From assembly GCA_947396885.1 (NCBI GenBank), contig OX377201.1, forward strand, positions 4,631,879 to 4,695,878: a DNA stretch of 64,000 nt. Direction: 5' to 3'. Shown here in pieces: positions 1 through 10,395 of the stretch. The position numbers and the translations under genes were made by a program. Source of the DNA: Heligmosomoides polygyrus polygyrus (lineage: Eukaryota; Nematoda; Chromadorea; Rhabditida; Heligmosomidae). Below the pieces are notes generated by a model. That model saw nothing but the letters and a program-made list of their open reading frames with translations. It did no database searches and was not told where the DNA came from. Within the stretch, counting starts at the first letter, position 1. Each line of letters starts with the position of its first letter.

Positions 1-120
1 ACAATCTGATGTCTTTTTTTAACTACAGTGGATTCGTAGTGGCTTAAAGAGAAGCTATACTGCCACCTAGAACTAAACATCACCGGCGTAGACCTGCACC
101 AAAATCTGGACGTTTATGTT

Positions 121-412
121 TCGTGAGCACATGGAGCGCAGTCGCGTGCTCTTGATACTAGGTTCTAAGTTCGGATTCCCCGCCCAGGCCAACTAGCCAA
201 CTAAGCCTTCTATCCAACCGAGGTCGAAAATTTGATTCCTTGCTCTTCCGGAAATGATAAAGCACACACTGGTCCATTCGCTGGCTACGACGTTGTAATA
301 GGCTAAATACTCTGCCAAATGGCCTCCAGACATCCCAGGAAATAAAATGCTTCTAAAACGGCATTGATTAACGCCGTCCTAAATTCTTTCACCCCTTATT
401 ATGAAATTTCAA
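121..412 (+). repeat. Old, diverged copy of tRNA-derived SINE
   Basis: The head (GGAGCGCAGTCG near 133), the box B-like stretch (AGTTCGGATTCCCC near 168) and the end (ACGCCGTCCTAAATTC near 390) align with the SINE family described at 4,045. Many substitutions and no obvious target duplication mark it as an old insertion. Confidence 0.6.
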
Positions 413-710
413 GGCACTTTTCTACACAACATACATAGAGTATGTATGCCTTGCCGACAACTGGGTAAGCCTGAGCTATTCCTTGTCGAAGCCTGATTTT
501 TTTCAAAAATTTAACGACTAGTGATATCGGTTTTATTTCGAAAGGACGCAAATGTTTTGCGATGCAATGCTTAAAGCCTCAAACAGACTGCTTCCACTCG
601 CAGAATTTCCGCCGCCTCATTGCTTCACTAAATTAATTCAGTAAAAGGATGAGGTTAAAGGATAGAGGACGGCGTTACTCGATCTGTTTCGGGATGCGCC
701 ACGCATTCTA

Positions 711-1965
711 CCAGGCTGTCCAATAATTCTTGTCCGAAAATTTCACCATTTTTAAATTTTTTTCAACTCTATTGAAAAACAAGTCTAATCAACAATATAA
801 TCACCACAGTTGTCCACAACAGTGGCCCATCGATTGGGCAGGTCGCCGATGCCCTTCGCCCAGAACTCCGGGGGCTGCGACTCGAAGAAGTCCGCGATGT
901 CGGATTTGAGGTTGTCGTAGTTGGTGAATTTTCTTCCGGCCAAATGGTGCTTCAGCGGGCGGAACAAGTGGTAGTCGGAGGGGGTGAGGTCCGGGGAATA
1001 CGGCGGATGGGCAACCGTCTCCCAGCCGAGCGTCGCCAACTTCTGCTGGGTCTCCTTCGCCACGTGGGGGCGCGCGTTGTCGTGCAGCAGGTGGACCGAG
1101 GCCCGTCGGGGATGCTTTTCTCGGATGGCCGCGGCTAGTTTCTAGAGCTGATCGGTGTAGATGGAAGCGGCGACCGTCCTGCCTTGCGGGAGCAACTCGA
1201 AGTACAGCATGCCCTTGGCGTCCCACCAGCAGCAGAGCATTATCTTCAGCGGATGCAGGTCGGCTTTCGGCGTCGTCGGCGGCTCTTCTCCGCGCGGGAT
1301 CCAGACGGCACGGCGGGCGACGTTGTCGTAGAGGATCCAGCTCTCATCCCCAGTGACAAGGTCCTCGAGAAACTCCTTGTGATGCGGACGAAGGAGGAGG
1401 GACTGGCAGACGGCCACGCGGCTCTGCTCTTTGGCTTCCGTCAGACGGTGGGGATCCAACGGGCCAGAACTTTGTGGTAGCCGAGTAAGTTGAGTCGATT
1501 GTGGATGGTGGACTTGCTGCAGCCGAGCGTCGTCGCCAGTTCACGGGTGGTGGCTTCCGGCTTCTTCTTGATACAGCGACGGACTTCGTCATCATCCACC
1601 GTAGAAGGCCTCCCGCTGTGCTCCCCGTCCTCGAGGCTCGTGTCGCCGCTCTCGAAACGATTGAACCAGCACCTGACTGTGCGTTGGGACACTGCATCCT
1701 CCTTGCACGCTCTGCAGATGTTGGCGACCGCGGTGGCCGTGTCGTTGCCCAGCAGCCACTCGTAGTACACGAACGTACGAATTCGACCTTGGTCCATTTT
1801 AGCTTGTACTGGTAGCTAGACGCGGCGACTGCGCCTTATATACCCCTAGCGTGGAACTCTGGAGAACCTTCTAGAAGGTTCTTACACTTGCCTGATATTA
1901 TAACACTTCTAAGGAAAATTATAGAATTTTGAAAATTTTCGGACAGGAATTATTGGACAGCCTGG
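711..1965 (-). mobile_element. mariner transposon with matching terminal inverted repeats
   Basis: The ends are inverted copies of about 30 bp beginning CCAGGCTGTCCAATAATTC and continuing into TGTCCGAAAATTT, with one mismatch seen. A TA dinucleotide flanks each end (709-710 and 1,966-1,967), the normal Tc1/mariner target duplication. The inside codes for a DD34D-type transposase on the minus strand. The element sits inside a SINE, so it is younger than that SINE. Length about 1,255 bp is normal for mariner. Confidence 0.93.
785..1797 (-). pseudogene. mariner transposase, one frameshift and one stop
   Basis: Transposase of the mariner family, which cuts and rejoins the element at TA sites. 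From ATG at 1,797 the N-terminal helix-turn-helix region is open to about 1,441. The reading frame then shifts and continues from about 1,459 with the catalytic TGDESW motif. A TAG at 1,142-1,144 breaks that frame, and the same frame goes on with LHDNARPH and SPDLTPSDYHLF, ending at a stop at 785. All three catalytic Asp motifs are present. The copy is dead only through two small lesions, so it is fairly recent. Start chosen because the first ATG gives the usual mariner N-terminus. Confidence 0.9.
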
Positions 1966-2627
1966 TACTTCTACAGGATATCGTGGAGGCGATCTGAATG
2001 CGTATTTGGTCATACAATGACTTGCGGTGGCCAGCCGATTAACAAGTCAGCGCTCCATCCCTCCCAGGCAATAAGAGAATGGAGTTTTTTTGGGTGCAAG
2101 AAGCCATTTTATAAGAGGATTTTAGTAGTAGTCAAGTCAAGTACAAGTCTGGTACCAATTCACCCATCTCGAATGGATGAAAGACTTGGCTGGTCGGGCG
2201 GGAAATCCGAACCAGGAACCAGGTATCGGGTGCACGCGATAGCCGGCACCTTCTCCGACTGCGCTACACGCAACCGGTCCAGTAAAACCTTTCAGTGTTC
2301 TAGTGGAGAGACACCATCAGCTTTTAGCAGCCATCGAAGAAGAGCACGTTAACCGTTCTGATTGATTCGTAGAGAAGACATTTGGTAGCAGATAACGAGC
2401 TGGCATAACCGGTCCTATAAGCACATCACGTCTAGGTGCGGATGTGATGATCACCGCTAGCCACGAAGCGCTCCTGCTGGTGGTCAGAAGAATATACAGT
2501 TTGCACGAAATAACGGTCGTAGTAACAAGTTGTATTGGTGGCCTAAAAACAAAGCTGAGTACTACTCTTTTTCGGTAAAATTTCTGACCTTCAGAGCCTT
2601 TGGTGTCAGCTGTTTGACATAAAAATA

Positions 2628-2926
2628 AGGATAAAGGACACAGACAAAGGACGGCGTTATTCAATCCTCTTTGGGATGCGCCACGCATTCTACTCCTACG
2701 GGATGTCGTGGAGGCGTGTTGAATGCGTATTTGGCCATACAATGACTTGCGGTGGCCAGCCTGTGTACAAATCAGTGCCTTATCCTTTCCAGACAAGTCT
2801 GGTACCAATTCAGCGACCCCAGAGGGATGGAAGGCTTGGTTGGCCTGGGCGGGAAATCCGAACCAAAAACCTGGTATCGGGTGCACGCGACAGCCGGCGC
2901 CTCCTCCAACTGTGCTCCACGCGCCG
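2628..2926 (-). repeat. tRNA-derived SINE copy
   Basis: Full-length minus-strand copy, 3' tail (AAGGATAAAGG) at the left and A-box side (CTGTGCTCCACGCGCC) at the right. It lies just 5' of the first collagen exon that could be found, probably within the first intron of that gene. No clear target duplication was seen. Confidence 0.85.
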
Positions 2927-2953
2927 TGAAACAAAATATAGAGTAAAAATCAG

Positions 2954-5905
2954 CTTTTAAGGCGCTCACCGACGATGCATGGACAGAAGTGATTGCGATG
3001 GACACAGCACCGTCTGCGAGACCGACGCTGGACACCGTGTTCGGAAAGACGAAACGACAAGCCGACCTGCCATCGCGCTGCAGTGAGTTTCACCGTGCTA
3101 CAGTTTCACTTTCAATTTTTTCTTCTCCCATGACTTAAACAAGTTCTAAATCAGTTTTTTCCTTTTCGGGAACATGAAAAGTTTATAACAGCAGCTCCAA
3201 CTCTTCAGAAACGCTTTTTGGATTGAAATAAATGAAGATTGCCTGGAACTTAAATGACGTTTTCAACGATAATGTGGTGCAGCTCGTAAAGAATTCCTTT
3301 AAAAAGGTGAAAAATCTCTCTAAGCAATTTAGGTGTTGTTACATTTGGCGACGTACACACAATAATAGAAAAGAGATAAATGACGGCGTTACTCAATCCC
3401 TTTCGGGATGCGCCTCGCATTCCACTTCTACGGGATATCGTGGAGGCGTGTTGAATGCGTATTTGGCCATACAATGACTTGCGGTGGCCAGCCGATGAAC
3501 AAGTCAGTGCTTTATCCTTCCCTGACAAATCTGGTACCAATTCACCGACCCCGGATGGATGGAAGGTTGATTGGCCTGGGCGGGAGATCCGAACCAGAAA
3601 TCTGGTACCGGGTGCACGCGACAGTCGGCGCCTCCTCCGAGTGCGCTACACGCGCTCGTACACACAATACCGCTTGTTTATTTTGATTTTCTAGCGGAAT
3701 AAATGCAAAAACGTCGTTTTTCCATAACTCTCTTGGAAATGGCATATTCAAAAAACAAATGTTACCATCCGAATCCAACCTGAGTGGTCTATTCAGCGGT
3801 CCAGTGGCTTAAAAAACAGATTCAGTGACCCCTAAGCGCTGAACGGCGGTAACTTTCATCTGTTCCTCAAGGTAACTGCACCGTCAGGATTCAGGTTTTA
3901 TAGGTCTCAAATCTATTTTTTTTTCTTTAACTTTTGCACGACATCATGACACATCATTGAATAGACCGCCCACATTGGACCATTCTGACGGTAACATTTA
4001 TTTTTTGAATAGCCTCAACTAAACAGAGCTATGGGAAAACAAAAGGGCGCGTGTAGCGCAGTCGGAGGAGGCGCCGACGGTCGCGTGCACCCGATACCAG
4101 TTTCCTGGTTCGAATTTCCCGCCCAGGCCAACCAAGCCTTTTATCCCTCCGGGGTCGGTGAATTGGTAGCAGACTTGTCTGGGAAGGATAGAGCGCTGAC
4201 TTGTTCATCGGTTGGCCACCGCAAGTCATTGTATGGCCAAATGAGCATTCAAATCGCCTCCACGATATTCCGTAGAGGTAGAATGCGTGGCGCATCCTAA
4301 AAGGGACTGAGTAACGCCGTCCTATATCCTTTATCCTTTTATCCCTAATGGGAAAACAAAGAAAGCAACAGTTTTTGCGCTTATTTCGTCCAAATATCAA
4401 AATACAGTAGCGGTGTTGTAGCTATAGTTTTTTGTTTGTAATTTATTTTGAATAACCTGTGGATTTTGCGAATGCAGGAAAGTGCAGCGGGGGAGGGGAG
4501 AGGGGGGTGCGGGAACGCGCCGGTGCTCTTACCGGCAGATAATGGCAGACCGATCGAACACGCCTCCCTGCGCCTGTGCGCATGAGCCCTGGATGTGACG
4601 TCACCGTGCGCGATTAAAGTTGGTGCTCCGACCGTTCCCGCACCTCTGCTGGACACCTTCGCGACCTGTACCGAAACAACCTTCCTGTGCAAATTATGAG
4701 CCAAATTTCAGAAAAATTTTGTTTTTACTCATTCCTGCCAATGTGAAAAAGAGTTTTTTTAAAAAAGTTTGATTTTTCTTCTTCAGATTGCATGATGCAG
4801 TCAATGTGTCCACCAGGACCGCCTGGCCCACCTGGACTCGACGGAGACGACGGATGTGGGTTCAAACACTTGACACATTTATTCCAAAGCGTCAACTATT
4901 TCCTCTTCATTTTTGTTTTTTCTTAATTGTATTTCTTTTATAAAAGTAAGCTTTACGTGTTCTTAAACTCTTATTCTAATAAAGGTTGTTTAGTACCCGG
5001 CGAGCCAGGCTTTCGAGGACCCGATGGAGTAGATGCAAGCCCTGCATTCGACATCGCTTCCGGTTGTATTCAGTGCCCCGCTGGACGTGGGTTTTAGCAG
5101 CTTTCTTCGATACTTGACAGTTGTCTTCAGAATTCGTTTTGATCGCTGTAAATTTCAGCACCTGGCCCTCGTGGACAGCCTGGGCGCATCGGATTTCCTG
5201 GAAAACCGGGCTTGAATGGAGCACGTGGAGAGCAAAACTACCAAAGTGGCAGACCTGGTCCTCCTGGGCCACCGGGTGATCCTGGTCAGCCTGGTTAGTG
5301 AAACAAGACAAGCCCCCGTTATGGCATGAAATCAAAGTACTCCCTTCAGGAGGCGAAGGTCCCGTTGGGACTCCAGGCAATCCAGGCCGCGATGGAGTGC
5401 GGTACTTGCCAGGACCGCGAGGACTACCTGGAATGCCCGGCCCTCGAGGACCACCTGGACCGTCTGGGGCGCCAGGTGTCGCCGAGGAAGGACCGGACGG
5501 CTTGCCAGGACCTGCAGGAAACCCTGGTCGTCCTGGAATGCCGGGACCAATGGGCAAACCGGGACCGGTAAGTCTTTTAGAGAACGCCACTAAGACCGTA
5601 GTTGAACGCTTGCGCCGACATTTAAGCCCGGCTCCTTGGGTGCACCTGGATACGATGCTGAGTACTGCCCTTGCCCACCAAGAGGTGTTGCTGGAGATGA
5701 ACATCGTGAACTCTACGAAGAATCGCAGGTGCTCAGCGACGGTAAGCTGTTGATGTTACTGGTCATGTGTTTATCTATTAAAAATCACGTTCTAGAACCG
5801 ATTGTACACCCCTCTTCTACGCAAACCTTCGAGCACCGCAAGAGAATCGGCTTTCCTGACAGTGAGGTCTACGAGACACCTCCTTCAGTCTTGAGAAGAC
5901 GCTAG
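2954..5905 (+). CDS. Nematode cuticle collagen (first exon not found)
   Basis: Secreted structural protein of the cuticle. Exons, fixed by splice phase and by Gly-X-Y register: 2,954-3,082, 4,787-4,855, 4,994-5,086, 5,159-5,293, 5,350-5,567, 5,627-5,741, 5,796-5,905 (stop TAG). The first exon seen has [12 protein letters not shown] and a GKTKRQ subtilisin-type cleavage site, the usual N-terminal non-triple-helical part of these collagens. Next come a CNC...C cluster, then PPGPPGPPG. Gly-X-Y runs through four exons, interrupted by a CIQC segment and by RYLP. The C-terminal YCPCPPR cluster precedes a 45-residue acidic/basic tail ending in RRR. 288 residues are seen. The missing upstream exon should end in phase 1 and encode the membrane or signal segment; none was recognised in the window. 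The 1.7-kb second intron holds two SINEs. AATAAA lies at 6,044. Confidence 0.88.
3365..3656 (-). repeat. tRNA-derived SINE copy with 13-bp target duplication
   Basis: Flanked on both sides by CGTACACACAATA (3,352-3,364 and 3,657-3,669), a perfect target-site duplication typical of LINE-driven insertion. Lies in the collagen intron 3,083-4,786, antisense to the gene. Confidence 0.93.
4045..4347 (+). repeat. tRNA-derived SINE, reference copy with 13-bp target duplication
   Basis: The best place to see the family structure. It begins GGGCGCGTGTAGCGCAGTCG, with TAGCGCAGTCGG fitting the pol III A box, and has a box B-like GGTTCGAATTTCCC about 60 bp on; the 5' GGGCG and 3' CGCCC of this head can pair as a tRNA acceptor stem. 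A non-tRNA body of about 200 bp follows, and a tail of TTTATCC-like repeats. ATGGGAAAACAAA flanks it at 4,031-4,043 and 4,348-4,360. Sense orientation in the collagen intron. A SINE has no coding capacity and depends on a LINE for movement. Confidence 0.95.
4506..4644. repeat. Possible small TIR element
   Basis: GGTGCGGGAACG at 4,506 is repeated inverted as CGTTCCCGCACC at 4,633-4,644, enclosing GC-rich sequence unlike the AT-rich intron around it. No target duplication was identified, so this is only a suggestion of a MITE. Confidence 0.35.
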
Positions 5906-6043
5906 TGGTGTACCTTGTTCGTAGCCATTTTTAGGCGCGGTTCTCTAGTGCAAACCTTCCGAGACCTCAGTGCAGCCTTTTTAGGAGAACACAATTTTTT
6001 TAGTAGTCTTATAGTAAATTATTGCTTCTGTATTTATAATGCA

Positions 6044-6049
6044 AATAAA
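6044..6049 (+). other. Poly(A) signal of the collagen gene
   Basis: AATAAA, 139 bp after the collagen stop codon, in AT-rich sequence; the first good signal downstream. Confidence 0.6.
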
Positions 6050-6185
6050 CTTGAGCATTTAGCGCATTATTTGTGTGACATGTTTAGTGTATTGTATTTG
6101 TAGGACAATGAATAGCTGGTTTGATTTCGTGTCTCATTTCGGGTCCTTGAATACGTGTTGAGACTGTACATTCCTCTGCAGGAAG

Positions 6186-6780
6186 AGTTTATTTATTTAT
6201 TTATTACAAGGTATGGATCATAATCACATGTGGTAAGATAACAATAACACATGCAGTAAGCTAACAATCACCTGTATCACCTGTCGTCCCGTTGGTCATC
6301 GACTTGCTCGAGCGGGCGCCAGCAGCATCACCATTCGTCCCTGTCGCGTGCCAGAGTGCTCCAATGGATCCTCCTCGCTCGAGGGACACGAAGAGCGTCA
6401 TAACGGTCGTTCAGGGCTTTCACGAAGAAGTCCGACCGACGCGTTGGTGGGCGTCCTGGTGTTCTCTTGACATCCCGCGGAATCCAGCCGGTAACGGCTC
6501 TCGTCCAGCGGGTGTCTGCGAAGCGCATTACGTGGCGGCCCACCTAAATTTCGACAACTTGGCCCACGCGACAGCGTCTCTGAACTTCGAACGTCGGCGA
6601 AGCTCGGAACTCTGGAGGCTTTTCTCACTTGCGTGAGTCGTGTCACTCCGAGCATCGTCCTCTCGATTCCACGCTGCGCGACGCTGATCGCGTGTTCATC
6701 CTGCTTTCGTATAGCCCAGATCTCTGAGGCGTATGTTAGGGCAGGAAGAACAGTGGAGTCGAATAGGTGGGCACGGAGCT
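6186..6780 (-). pseudogene. RTE retrotransposon fragment, 3' end
   Basis: Minus-strand reading gives the C-terminal end of the same RTE protein as at 24.6-27.6 kb ([31 protein letters not shown] text, ALRVPRARR), with a frameshift. A run of TTTA units at about 6,190-6,207 is the 3' tail. The element is 5'-truncated at about 6,780, as usual for target-primed insertion. Confidence 0.85.
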
Positions 6781-6959
6781 AACAATAACGCATTAAAATT
6801 AGACATAAGGGGCAGGGTGACTGAGCAACGAAAAAAACAACAACAAAACGAAACAAGCCTAGCGAAACCTTCGTGTAATTAGACGCTTAAAAGAAGACAG
6901 AGACATGTGAACCATGCTTTCGTTCTCATAAAGTAGGGTGTGAAGCTTCCTGATGTTCG

Positions 6960-8345
6960 TATAAATGAGGAAACTTGATCTTACTTACGACCTTGGGATT
7001 TGCAGATAGAGTCTGAAATGCCCTCTTCTGTCAGTTGTCAAAGGAGCACCAAAAAACCCGACTAGGTCAATGGAAAGCCTCCCTGTCGGAACTTTTAACA
7101 ACATAATTAAATCTGCACTTTTTCGTCTAGTCTGAAGGCTAGACAAACCAAGCATCGCAGCCCTGTCAGACCCACTTGGAATATTGTCATAACTCAGACC
7201 ACGACATTTCAGAAAAAGCTTACGGGTGAAGTTATTTTGAGCACTTTCAAGGAGTTTTATGTCCTTCTTTTGACAGGGACTGAAGATTGAAACACCACAT
7301 TCCACAATAGGCCTCACGTAAGATTTGTAGGCTCTCACGAGAGAAAGTTGGTCTTTGGTATTCAATACCTAAAACAAATTGTAAATTCGGTAGTTAGCCT
7401 TCTTCACGAGTGCTTTATAATATTGTTCAAAGTTTAGGTTCCTGGAAAAATGGAAACCTAAATCTCGTCCACTAGAATATTGTTCTAAAACTGATCCATT
7501 GAGCGTGTAGGTTGGAAGGTGACTTTCAGACTTTGACTGTAACACAAGGCAATGCGATTTTTCAGCAGAAAGAGGTAGTTCCAAGGTATTTGCCCATTTC
7601 TCTACAAAATTTATGGCTGCTTGGACATTATAGGAGGCTTCTTGGTTGTTCTCTACTTCCTTGTGGACCTTTATATCGTCCGCGTACATTTTACAAAAAA
7701 ATCCAAACGTTTGAATACAGTCATGAATCTCAAACGTATACAAAAAAAGTAATGGTGAGGGAACTCCACCCTGCGGAACTCCACTGGGGCAGAACAAACC
7801 AATGAGTACTCTCCTCCTACTCTAACTTGATAGGTCCTGCTTGAAAGAAAACTCTTTATCAAATCAATCAGTCTACAATCATAGGATGCACACCTACCCT
7901 TCCCATCTTATGCAATAATTTTTTCGCAGGACCTTGTCGAAAGCTTTTGGAAAGTCGAAAAACACAATTTGGGTGCGTTTTCCCCGGTCTATGGATTTAG
8001 TCCACTCATTCAGAGCAGAAAGAACAGCTGTTTCCACCGAGCGTTGCTTTAGAAAACCAAACTGGTCCTTAGAGATGATGATATGCTCCTCAATGTGATC
8101 TAGCATGTGTTTCTTAACAATCTTTTCGAAAGCTCTAACGAACACAGAGGTTATCTAACAGGTCGATAATTACCCGGTTGATTGAATGGTGGCTTTTTGC
8201 GAAATGGTGTAATAAAGGCATGCTTCCACCTCGTAGAAACCTCAGCTCTCATATAGCTTGAATTGAAAATTAGTTCCAAAGGATAAGCAACGCAGTCCTC
8301 CACTTGTTTGATACGTTAATGGAAGAAGATCCGAGACGTTGAAAA
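6960..8345 (-). pseudogene. CR1-type non-LTR retrotransposon relic
   Basis: Minus-strand pieces encode parts of a reverse transcriptase in order: FEKIVKKHMLDHIEEH and DQFGFLKQRS (8,145-7,894), FFDFPKAFDKV (catalytic block A), CPSGVPQGGVPSPLLF, MYADDIKVHKE (catalytic YADD), RDLGFHFSRNLNF, and the thumb region to about 6,985. Several frameshifts and a broken linker near 7,870 make it dead. The 5' half with the endonuclease is absent. Related to, but distinct from, the intact element at 14.0-18.2 kb. Confidence 0.85.
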
Positions 8346-8723
8346 AGACGTTGGCCATTTAATTAAAACATCGAAAATCTCAGTTCATCTTCATCGTATG
8401 ATCATTCTATATCTGAGATTCTTGCTCGGCTTTATCGAATAGGCGGGGTGCAATCATTGTCGTTGCTGTCTTTTCGGCAGGTTATTTCTTTACGAAGTTA
8501 TCGGTCCTTGAATTAGCATACACGGCCCATCTTAGGTTCATGTCGCGAAAGTGGGTAACAGTGGGAGCACGACAGCCAATCATAACCAAGACGAATGCTG
8601 ACCGAATACACACTAGGCAATGAGGGTAGCGGCGGTGTATGTGGGGACATTACGTAGGCACGGAAATGGGCGACTGAAAATGCACACGAACTAAATTCCA
8701 ACCACAGAAACGCAAACCGTTCG

Positions 8724-9105
8724 TCTGTAACCAGGGAATGCCGCAGATTCCCATGGAACTTTGGATTGAGACCTACATCACGTGAGGGAGCTCGAGACGC
8801 AGATCGTAGATGTTTAGACCAAATTTGCTAAATGGATCTCTTAAACGAGTACTGGCCGTTGAATGTTCGCGTTGTTACGTAATAGAGGTGTGGCTGGCAG
8901 CGCTGAACAGCAGAGGCAGCGGCGCAGTGGAAAAAGGATCGCTTCACAGGACTGGACTCATGGGTTCGATTCCAGACGGTGACGTTGTTTTTGCATTTTG
9001 TGACCTGTCTTCGACTAGGACTTATAATCTTATTTTTAAGCACATTTTTTGAGCGAACAGCTGATGGCGATTTGCACTTACGTCTATTAGGATACTCGAA
9101 TGTGG
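8724..9105 (+). repeat. Second tRNA-like SINE family, copy A
   Basis: The core has a box A-like GCGGCGCAGTGG at 8,919 and a perfect box B, GGGTTCGATTCCAGA, at 8,962; GTTGTTTTTGCATTTTGTGACC follows. The same 370-bp unit is found inverted at 11,450-11,815, including shared flanks such as GACCAAATTTGCTAAATGG. The family has a different body from the SINE at 4,045. Confidence 0.75.
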
Positions 9106-9153
9106 AAACGTGTTTATGGTACCATAATTTACTCATGACGTAAAGGTCAATCG

Positions 9154-9159
9154 TTTATT
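9154..9159 (-). other. Poly(A) signal of small membrane protein gene
   Basis: AATAAA on the minus strand, about 70 bp after the stop codon of the gene ending at 9,227. Confidence 0.55.
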
Positions 9160-9226
9160 CTCTCACACACAGCAGTATCACATACACAACGAGATATTCC
9201 AACGAAAAGAGCATGGTCTGCAGTAG

Positions 9227-9628
9227 TTATTCACGCTTTGTCGGCTCGATTGGGTGTGCTGAGGAGACAGAGTTGTCGAGACTAGGCTGGGCACCGGCTG
9301 TTGAGTGCGGAGAAGTTCCTGTAGGAGAATGAGGTGTAGTTGAAAGAACAGTGGGCAGCGATAAGCTCTGCGTGATGAGGCGACCCGATGACGTCGTCTT
9401 CGAAGCCACAACGGTGTGCGGCTCTCCACCAACCGTCACTGGCTCCACTCGATGATCGCTGTCAAAGGATGCGGTGCTCGATTCTGCATCCTGAGCGAAG
9501 AGACTCTCCGCAACAGTCGGATTTCTGATGTAAAAAATTGCAACCAATGTGCAGACGACGAGTAGAACAAGAACGCCAGCGATTGGAATCGACACCTTCG
9601 GGGTGAGCACGTTTTTAAGGTTTATCAT
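9227..9628 (-). CDS. Probable small single-pass membrane protein, unknown function
   Basis: Single open frame of 133 residues from ATG at 9,628 to TAA at 9,227. Residues about 12-34 (SIPIAGVLVLLVVCTLVAIF) form one strong membrane segment after a short basic N-terminus (NLKNVLTPK), so a type II or signal-anchor layout is likely. The remaining 100 residues are rich in Ser, Thr and Pro, as in O-glycosylated stalks, and end KRE. A TATA box (TTTATAAAA) lies about 50 bp upstream and AATAAA about 70 bp downstream, which argues for a real transcript. I recognise no family. It could also be the last exon of a longer gene. Confidence 0.6.
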   Translation of the reverse strand: MINLKNVLTPKVSIPIAGVLVLLVVCTLVAIFYIRNPTVAESLFAQDAESSTASFDSDHRVEPVTVGGEPHTVVASKTTSSGRLITQSLSLPTVLSTTPHSPTGTSPHSTAGAQPSLDNSVSSAHPIEPTKRE

Positions 9629-9676
9629 TGCTCCGCAACTTGCTTGTAAGTGCTGTGTGAATCAGGGCAGTTTTCA

Positions 9677-9685
9677 TTTTATAAA
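9677..9685 (-). promoter_or_regulatory. TATA box of the 9,628 gene
   Basis: TTTATAAAA on the minus strand, 49-57 bp before the ATG at 9,628. Confidence 0.5.
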
Positions 9686-9949
9686 TGGAGATCGGCGCCG
9701 CTAATACGGATCCGTAATCTATCGCAAATCTCCGATGTAACGCAGCTCCAAGACGCTAAATCGGCTCGGACGCCATGAATACAACGCCAGGATCCGTATC
9801 AGTCAACCCTGATCGAGACGGCTATTTTGAAGCAGCGGACTCAAACTTGGGTAATTAAAGGATGTCAAAAATTTAATCCAATCAAGTATTACGTATTTGT
9901 TTAAACCTTCCTAAACACTGACTGAACAACATAAAAAATCTGCTAAACA

Positions 9950-9952
<3 letters not shown>

Positions 9953-10000
<48 letters not shown>

Positions 10001-10003
10001 ACA
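9953..10003. repeat. AAAT microsatellite
   Basis: About 12 uninterrupted TAAA units. A second, inverted run (TTTA) lies at 10,484-10,512. Such runs can be tails of decayed retroelements. The 9,690-10,130 stretch holds nothing else I can support. Confidence 0.9.
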
Positions 10004-10229
10004 TGCTCTTCACAAACTGCAAATCTTATGCAGACCGTCTCCTTGCAATCACTGACGAAGCAGTAGGCCGTACAAGTTGAACAAATAATCACCAGGTGTA
10101 ACAAAGGACTCGGGTGATCATCATCATATCCTGCATTGTACCATGAATATTTCAGAAAGTTTGAAAATCTAGAGGCACAAAACGTTCGGCGATTTGTGAT
10201 ACAACCTTCAATTAATTGTGGTCTCCTAC

Positions 10230-10395
10230 GGAGTCGTTGTCAGTGGAATCGCCGCATCCGTCTGGATTTCTACGAATGTTGCAGCACCGTCTCGAAGAAT
10301 AGTGAACCTTGCGAGGATCTTCCTGTCTTCGCGTGTAGCTGAACTGCTATCTTCAGGCGATCCGATTTCAGAGAGCAAAATGGAGACCACCCTTG
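10230..10395 (-). CDS. Possible coding exon, unknown
   Basis: On the minus strand a CCCTAG acceptor is followed by an open stretch of about 55 codons (containing ARVVSILLSEIGSPED and ARFTILRDGAATFVEIQ) up to ACTCC followed by donor GTAGGA. The opposite strand is open too, so the strand is uncertain. No partner exons were found and no family is recognised. Confidence 0.2.

Larger units (their letters stand above)
656..2272 (-). repeat. tRNA-derived SINE copy split by a mariner transposon
   Basis: The 3' part (656-710) and 5' part (1,966-2,272) of one minus-strand SINE are separated by the mariner at 711-1,965, which entered at a TA in the GCATTCTA/CTTCTAC stretch of the SINE. The 5' part also carries about 70 bp of foreign sequence near 2,070-2,142, between the CTCCCAGGCA and CAAGTCTGG motifs that adjoin in other copies. 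Confidence 0.85.

Noticed and set aside
4045..4130. SINE head as a genuine tRNA gene
   Set aside because: No proper anticodon arm, and the same head recurs with a 200-bp body and target duplications.
5332..5704. Minus-strand and alternative-frame open reading of the collagen exons
   Set aside because: Gly-X-Y coding leaves other frames open; only one frame keeps register across all splice sites.
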